In this document: positions 57,743 through 64,000 of the stretch, one piece after another
Numbering within the stretch: the first letter of the stretch is position 1
Layout of the letters: every line of letters starts with the position of its first letter
DNA from: Allium sativum
Taxonomy: Eukaryota > Streptophyta > Magnoliopsida > Asparagales > Amaryllidaceae
Assembly: GCA_030737875.1 (NCBI GenBank)
Contig: CM060925.1
Location: 485,251,514 to 485,315,513 of the forward strand
Length of the DNA: 64,000 nucleotides
Direction: 5' to 3'
The notes under the pieces: model-generated
What the model was told of the DNA's origin: nothing
Seen by the model: the letters and a program-made list of their open reading frames with translations, nothing else
Databases searched by the model: none
Translations under genes and position numbers: made by a program

Positions 57743-58831
57743 CCTCGAGTTGGCCACACTTATATTATCTAAGTGTCATGTCCATCATGTTTCCAAAACA
57801 TGTTACAAGTTTTCAAGCATTTGGGTAGACCTAACTTAATAGGTAAATTCCCAAAGGGTAGACCTAACTTAATAGGTAAATTCCCAAGCTTATGTTTTTA
57901 TGCATACTTACATGTCAACGTCCATGTTATATTTCAAGTCATGTTTTCAAGTATAAACACATGTCATATTTAACGTTACATGTTGTCTTGTTTATACCCA
58001 TTTACCCAAATCAGGTTCATGTCATTATGTTTTCCCATAATGTGACCCCAACGCTTTTAAACTCGCATAATGGATTCAAAGAAGGAACTTGTCAAAGGCA
58101 TGACAAAAGGGGGTATAAAGCCACTAGTTGAACATGGTGGCAAATGAGACATAATGTGTTCATTAACTTGCATGTTACATTCTTAAGCCTCAAAACATGC
58201 ATAAACCCAAACTTGGCACATAAGCAAATCATGGTGACAAAAGACATGGAATGATGACTAGAAACTCGCATATATCATCATATAAGGATTATGACTTCAT
58301 ATGCAAGTTGACATAATGATTATGAAGATTCTCATGTTGCATAATGCAACATTTCAACATAAAGGTTGTGGCTTTTAGCTCATAAGATCAAGATAATGAC
58401 TTCATAAACTCGCATAACATGATAGCATGCATCATTCTAATCAATCAAACCCAAACTTTCAACATGAACATTTAACTTCATAGTTAATATCTAAGAGTAG
58501 GGAAGGGCTTACATTGCTTTGAAGGCCTAAATCGATTAAACTAAAGCTTGTGAGGAAGCCTATGCATGCCATCACCCAAAAACCCAAAGATGGATGCCCC
58601 AAATCAACAAAAACACCATCTTTATGAACAAAGATCAAAGCTTTTGCCTTGAAATCAACTTGAGAGGCTCTCATACTAGCATAGGGACTCTCTAACACTC
58701 TCATGATCATGAAACCTTTCATAGAAATGAAGTGGAGGCTAGGATAGTTGAGTGGAGGCCATGAGAGTAGAAATTTTTCCATAGTTTAGTTGCATGAATG
58801 AATAATGAGGATTTAGGATAGGTTAGGGTCT

Positions 58832-58839
58832 TATTTATA
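58832..58839 (-). promoter_or_regulatory. TATA box of element D LTR
   Basis: TATAAATA on the minus strand, followed by AGACCCTAA as in C. Confidence 0.65.
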
Positions 58840-59042
58840 GATTAGGCAAGTGTTTTAGGCCATAGGATTAAACCTAGATTCAATCCAAGCCATCAAAGCA
58901 TGTCTTGGGGAAGAAGTCAAGTGTAGGAACCATCTAGGGCCTTTAGATTAAAGATGAACCATGAGAACCATCCAAATGCAAAATCTGCATTTGAGCGAAT
59001 CGGCCCACGGGTTGACAGCCAAACACCCTGGATTAACCCCTA

Positions 59043-59067
59043 GTCGACCCAGCAGGCTCGGGTCGAC
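59043..59067. repeat. GTCGACCC hairpin in U3 of element D
   Basis: Arms GTCGACCC/GGGTCGAC enclose a 9-base loop, about 205-228 bp upstream of the minus-strand TATA. It occupies the place of the larger palindrome blocks of C and the solo LTRs. Confidence 0.7.
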
Positions 59068-59421
59068 CTCAAAAATCGGCCGGTTCGGTTATTCCCCTCT
59101 CCCAATTCGCTGTTTTGAACATTTTTGCATATTTATTTATTTAATTTTTCAATTATATATATATATATACCAATATATATATTTTTCTGCGCAACCCATT
59201 TCACTTAATTAAGTATACTTTAATTTGGGAATTTTTCGTGAAACTTCGCGAGGCTATATCTTGGTCATACGGACTCCGATTTTCGAAAACTCGGACTCTA
59301 TTTCGCGTATTTTTCCGAGACGAACGCAATGGCATAGCCCGTTTCACTTGATTCAGAATTTAAATTAAATTCTGCCTTGATTCTCGTCTTTAATCATGTT
59401 ATCGAAATACGGGTTGTTACA

Positions 59422-61413
59422 TTCTCCCCACCTTTTAGGATTTCGTCCCCGAAATCTCCAAGTTAGGAAGAACATATCCTACCATCCATCATCCATCTAC
59501 TCAAAACATCATCCACGAGCAACCATTGTCCTTAGATGATTTCTAATGATGTATGAATATATGCAAGACGTGTGTGTACATGTTCCTTAGCTAATGCTAA
59601 TGATCAGGCCCGAATAATCTTTCTAATGCAAAAATATGTATAGTGCCATGAATCCAACATGTATGCAAATAGTCCTAGCCATATAGATACTATATGCGTG
59701 CACAATCATTCATTCATATGCAACAACCGCATGATAACACATTCGATTTCATCCATAAACAGGTATAAATACTCGTGCATATGCAATATGAAATGTGACC
59801 GAGCCGAGCTAGACTCTAATGTGCATTCGCGCATCCATGAGCAACCACTTGCAACCACTTGCAACCATATCAATCATAACATGTTTCAAATACATGTTTA
59901 CATCCATAGGGTTCTACCTAGAATTCCCTGAAATAGGGTCGAGAAGATAAACAAGACAAACTCCTTATGGGGTTTGTAACAGAAAATAGGACCAAGAGGA
60001 TGTCCACAAAAGATAGCCTACAAGTAAGCTCTACAGAAAACAGGGATCAAAGATATACTCCCAAAAAGAGATATCATGCGCGTGTCTAGTCTTTGACCAT
60101 CAAAGTCGTATTTCCTTGAGCTCAATTCCATTGTGCCTTGACAGTCCTTTAACTTCGCGATTTCGTAGCTTCTTATTTCCTGTTTCCATAACATGAGCTG
60201 AAACTCATTTCTTCGTCGCCTCTCGTTCCACTTGCACTTATCCTTTTCCTAAAATACTTGACGCAAACATGACTGCGTACTCATGATCTCATGCAAGCTT
60301 TCCAAAATTCACTAATGAATCTCGGACCTCGTACCACAAGGTATTCCACATAGAAGAACTTTCTCTTGAAAGTAAACAGATGCCAACCAGGTTATCAAGC
60401 GCACTTACTAAGGTGATTTCTATAACCCATGCATAAGTGAAATAAACCATCCGTCTTATCGGTGAACACCACTCGATTGGGCTTCCAATTTCCCATAAAG
60501 GCATCAAGGGATTCTAAGTAACTAACCATGACCAAACCCAAAAGGTTACACGAGACTTCGAGGGTATTACCAAGGCTAGTCAAGAGTCTAACTACCCTCC
60601 TATCAAAACCGAGAGTGGCACCCCTTACTGGATAACCACTTCATCCCTAGAATCCATCCATAGCTTAAAAACATAAGCATTATTTCCGAACTCAACACTT
60701 GGCATAGACATTCCCAAATCCAAACAAGTCATGTATAAATGGACTGATTCTCCAATAAGACTTTGAGACAAAAATGGGATTCTCTATTACGCTAGTACTT
60801 AAGGTGCAGAGACTCAACTGTCGAAGCAGACTTAAATGATACGATGATCAAAACAAAGTCCTAACGGGATGATAGAGAAGAAAAGCTAAACCTTTAACAA
60901 GATCGTCACCCTCCTTCCGAGGTACCCTAGAAATGAGAGCATACTGCTGCCCTCCCGATGATCTTGTCCTTTTCCCATAATACTTAACTATCCGTCCCGT
61001 TTTACCATGCCAAAGGTACTCTCTCGTCATGGGTTTCATTGTTCATCCTTCTCTCTCGTCCTGGGCTGAGCCATACCAACAAGTTGCTCATCCTTAAGCT
61101 CATATCCTTTATCCTCTTCCTCACTATCCTTTCTTATAACGCGGCCACTGGTCTCTCGAGAACCACCTCCATCGTAAGGAAAACACTTTCGTAGATAGAA
61201 AAGACTAGTCGCAGTTAAAACCACTGTGACTACAGATGGAGGAAAGAAAGGAAAAGAGATTCAATTAAGGAAACAAGGATAGTGCTAATGGCCTTTGGGG
61301 AATAGCCTTTTTCTTTTAAAAGAAAATTTTCTTGAAAAATGCTTCTTTATAAACGATTTTCAAATAGTTTTCAGAAGGTCTTTAAAAACTTTTGCCCAGT
61401 CTGGTAACCTTCT
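59422..61413 (-). pseudogene. Polypurine tract and gutted pol region of element D
   Basis: The polypurine tract (minus-strand AAAAGGTGGGGAGAA) is at 59422-59436, then ~500 bp of CATATGCA-rich untranslated sequence. Going right, recognisable pieces are: a chromodomain remnant (60070-60190); an integrase fragment (VYFQEKVLLCGIPCGTRSEI, 60290-60385); RT (VVFTDKTDGLFHLCMGYRNH, near 60455-60400); the linker TSLGNTLEVSCNLLGLVMVS and YLESLDAFMGNW (60580-60490), which aligns with C; and protease/gag-end (GGQQYALISRVPRK, FLLYHPVRTLF, 60950-60848). Protease-RT-integrase are joined by internal deletions, with most of RT, RNase H and the integrase core missing. No gag core is seen up to 61413. Confidence 0.7.
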
Positions 61414-61425
61414 GCTCTGATACCA
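61414..61425 (-). other. Primer-binding site, initiator-Met tRNA (element D)
   Basis: TGGTATCAGAGC on the minus strand, two bases from the 5' LTR. It is intact, so D can still be copied by proteins supplied in trans. Confidence 0.92.
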
Positions 61426-61427
61426 CG

Positions 61428-64000
61428 TGTAACACCCCGCCTCCGCTAGGGTCACTCACAAAGGAATGCACTAGCTTTAGAGGGGCATTATTGGTAAACA
61501 TGCACAGAAATATCACAAGACAGAACATATAAAATAGCGGAAGTAAAATCGAACTTTCATAAACATTTATAATTAAGGTCTAAAGCCTTTTACATCAGAG
61601 TATATCAAAACCTGTCTTGCAATAGTAAAGAAGCATAAAGACTTTTTCATAAATTATTCCCCAAATAAAGACAGTAAAGTAGCCACAGCCAAGAAAAGTC
61701 CAAGCCATCCATGATGACCTTCAAGCAGAAGAAGTCCAAACTAAACAGCAGTATTTCCTCCCTGTAACCTGGGGGGAAATGGAAGAAAAGAGGCGAAACA
61801 AAACGGGTCAGTCAAAAAGACTGAGTAAGCCCTATCTACTATTAGTATAAAAACTAGTAAAGTTAACTGACATGAGAAGCTGAGATGAACATAAGCATGA
61901 TAACAAGATAGATAAGCTAAATCAAAATAACAGGATGAACTACTGAACTCAGGTGAACTAAGGTGTCATGATAAATTACGATGTCAAGATAAAACAAGGT
62001 ATCACATCGTCAGGTTTCTATCAAGTATAATATCCCAAGATATCTATCACGTATAACGTCCCATGGTATCTATCCTGTACATCTGCTCTGCACCTACCGT
62101 ACTAGTATCCCAACTGTATTACGTGTTATCTGTGAATGACCCTTACTCAAAAGTCGTGTAATGGTCCCTGTCAACCTAATATGCCGCATATATAGGTTAC
62201 TCAACTCATATGTTTCTTTCCATGTATAAGTTCAGTTCTTTGCCGTAGGCTGTACGGGCTTTCCCATGTAAACGGTTTATCCTTGAAGTTGTTTTGGACT
62301 GCAACCCTTGATCTAGTTGTGTTTCCTTACCATGAACTATCGCGCATCCACTTAGGATTTATGCCACCTAGGACCGCTAGGGATTATGCTACCTAATGAA
62401 CGTTTCCGTGTCTCGGTTTGGGTTTTGGCCACCTAGGACCACTAGGGATTACGCCACCCGTCAACCGCGCCCTTGATCCCACGTATGTATCGTGAATCGT
62501 TTTCCATGTCTAGATGCACATGTTCCCCAATGTGCCATCCGAGTTCCGTGCCAGGGCAAATCAAGAAATACGGAACTCGGTCGGGAGCTTTAAATCGTCT
62601 GCCGATGCAGATATCAAGGTCTATTTTTGTACCCGTGGCTATGGTCCCACGTGACCCCTCCCTCAACTACTGAAAGGCAATCCAAGAAAAATCATGTATA
62701 AGAACCACTCCACGGCCCCACTATAGCCCACTTTCCTACGGGCCAACCTCACCCATGACTCGATAGCAAGCACATGGTCTGTTGGGGGTTCCCTGCCTTT
62801 CCGCACGTACACGATTGACTAAAGATGGTAGGTAGTCGGCGATGCGCTATCCAGGGCAAAAACAAGAATCGTCGACTCCACGCTAATCCATCCCAGTCTT
62901 TAGGTTGCTCGCATAGCAACCAAGGCATACTCTTGGTCCTTCTAACGCAGACCTTAACCTCTCATGGGCCTAGTATAATTACCTGGCAGCCCACAAAGGG
63001 ATCCCAAGAATATCCTCATGTCCCCCGAAGCTTCCACTTCGGCACCCAGTGCGCTGGAGCTTTTATCCAAGTCAGATAACTTGCTCCGCCTCGTATACTA
63101 AGCGATGACCTACCGTATCAGGTTACTCATCGTTTTGAGAATTAGTCCTATGTCCTTAGCTAAGAATTATTACTTAGTTACCCTTAACTAAGGTTTACCA
63201 CTTAGCTTCCTTTCCCGTTATCCTTGATTAACCACAGTTTTCTACCTAGTTCTTCTAGCTAGGGTTTGTTTATTGGGTTAAGTGTTATCATTCAAGTCCA
63301 TGACTTAACCCGCCCACGAATCACGTCAAAGATTGGCTAAGTATTTAAGTTCAAGACTTAGTCCCACAAGTTGGTTAAGTGTACCCAGAGGCTCATGACT
63401 TAACCCTATCAAGTAAAATTGGTCAAGTACTAGCTTACCTTAATCCTATCGGATTATCTTGCTAGATCGATTAAGCATAGATTATCTTAATCCCATCAAA
63501 TTATCGAGTCGGATTGGTTAAGTATAGGTTGGCTTAACCCCTTCCTCTAATCGTACTACAATGGTTAAGTATATTCTAAAAAGGTCTTGTGACTTCACCT
63601 TATCAGGTCCGCGTATTAGATTGGTTAAGTGTAAGTTACTTAACCCCATCAAATCATCATGTATAATTGGTTAAGTATAAGTTGCTTAACCCCATTAAAT
63701 TATCACGTTAAGTTGGTTAAGTATTGGTTACTTAACCTCATTGAATTACCGCGTTTAAATTGGTTAAGTGTTTAACTTAACCCCATCGAATTACCGTGTT
63801 TAGATTAGTTAAGTGTGGATTACTTAACCCCATCTAATTACCGTGTCGGATTAGTTAGGAGCAAATTACTTAACCCCATCCCCTAATCATCTTGTATGGT
63901 TAAGTGTCATTAAGAAAACTTACTTAACCTTGCCAAATTATCATGTTGGATTGATTAAGTGTTGGTTAACTTAATCCCCGTCCACTAGTCGTATAAAAAT
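61428..64000 (-). repeat. 5' LTR of element D, cut by the window end
   Basis: It begins TGTAACACCCCGCCTCC on the plus strand and matches 54803 onward with ~16 scattered differences, mostly C/T or G/A, and no large indel. The stem-loops, TATA and promoter part lie beyond the window. Confidence 0.92.

Larger units (their letters stand above)
54803..59421 (-). repeat. 3' LTR of element D (4619 bp)
   Basis: On the plus strand it begins TGTAACAACCCGCC and ends GGGTTGTTACA. It is about 1.1 kb longer than the LTR of C, mainly because of the TTAAGT array (56640-57540). It also has a repeated GCCACCTAGGACC block (55738-55830), paired stem-loops (57564-57742), two GGTAGACCTAACTTAATAGG units (57823-57887), GCATAA-rich sequence (58040-58440), a minus TATA (58832-58839), a GTCGAC hairpin (59043-59067) and a TA run (59153-59170). 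Open frames at 55817-56041 and 56200-56454 recur exactly in the other LTR and have no domain. Confidence 0.92.
18949..64000 (-). mobile_element. Element X: Tat-lineage Ty3/gypsy retrotransposon with antisense ORF
   Basis: X is read on the minus strand. The order from the right is 5' LTR piece (37859-38163), primer-binding site, gag, protease, RT, RNase H, integrase, spacer, an ORF in the opposite orientation (plus strand), and the 3' LTR at the left. An antisense ORF between pol and the 3' LTR is characteristic of the Tat lineage (Grande is the classic case). X is interrupted by solo LTR 1 in its 3' LTR, solo LTR 2 in RT/RNase H and giant LTR B in its 5' LTR. The remainder of its 5' LTR lies beyond the window. 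Catalytic residues are lost in RT and integrase, and there are many stops and shifts. Confidence 0.8.
54803..64000 (-). mobile_element. Element D: young, internally deleted Tekay element (runs off the window)
   Basis: D has a left LTR (54803-59421), a 2006-bp internal region, and 2573 bp of the right LTR before the window ends. PBS beside the right LTR and PPT beside the left LTR give minus orientation. Over the shared LTR part I count about 16 differences, or ~0.6%, so D inserted recently. The internal region retains only fragments of protease, RT, integrase and chromodomain. D therefore needs proteins from an intact Tekay. CTTAT (54798-54802) should be its left target duplication; the right copy is outside. 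Confidence 0.9.

Overview
This is intergenic plant DNA made almost entirely of nested transposable elements. The evidence is Ty3/gypsy Tekay-type (chromodomain) and Tat-type coding remains, LTRs bounded by TG...CA, primer-binding sites matching initiator-Met tRNA, and a CACTA transposon with a 3-bp target duplication. I see no ordinary host gene, rRNA, tRNA gene or CRISPR array. The organism is probably a flowering plant with a large, repeat-rich genome. Every element protein is broken to some degree; the longest clean reading frame is the integrase-chromodomain part of one Tekay element.

Layout by nesting. (1) The oldest layer, Y, is a minus-strand, broken Transposase_28/coiled-coil gene at 1-712 and 17142-18699. 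(2) Y is split by LARD A (713-17136, TSD AAAGT), a non-coding plus-strand retrotransposon with two ~6.1-kb LTRs around only 1058 bp. Its 3' LTR carries a 3084-bp non-autonomous CACTA element (7945-11028, TSD GAT). (3) From 18949 to beyond the window end lies X, a minus-strand Tat-type element. Its 3' LTR is on the left. A plus-strand antisense ORF (aORF, 23184-28116) follows, then integrase, RNase H, RT, protease and gag reading leftward from 37747, and a piece of the 5' LTR at 37859-38163. X contains two solo Tekay-type LTRs (19525-22426 and 31441-34150). (4) The X 5' LTR is split by B (38164-54802), a second, diverged giant LTR. (5) B holds two minus-strand Tekay elements: C (38942-50071, both LTRs, gag lost, integrase good) and D (54803 to beyond the end, LTRs almost identical, internal region reduced to 2.0 kb).

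How the parts relate. A shares with the Tekay elements its LTR termini, its Met-tRNA primer site and the sequence around its polypurine tract, so it was probably mobilised by Tekay proteins. C, D and the two solo LTRs are related Tekay-type LTRs. They share minus- or plus-oriented TATA boxes, a pair of stem-loops whose arms change in compensation, and a GC-rich palindromic block just upstream of the TATA whose sequence differs in each copy. X carries its aORF head-to-head with its 3' LTR promoter. The aORF appears to have its own TATA box, and the same palindromic motif lies upstream of both promoters.

The strongest leads are the covarying LTR stem-loops, the interchangeable palindromic blocks, the giant-LTR family with a possible leader intron, and the palindrome-packed, gene-like CACTA element.
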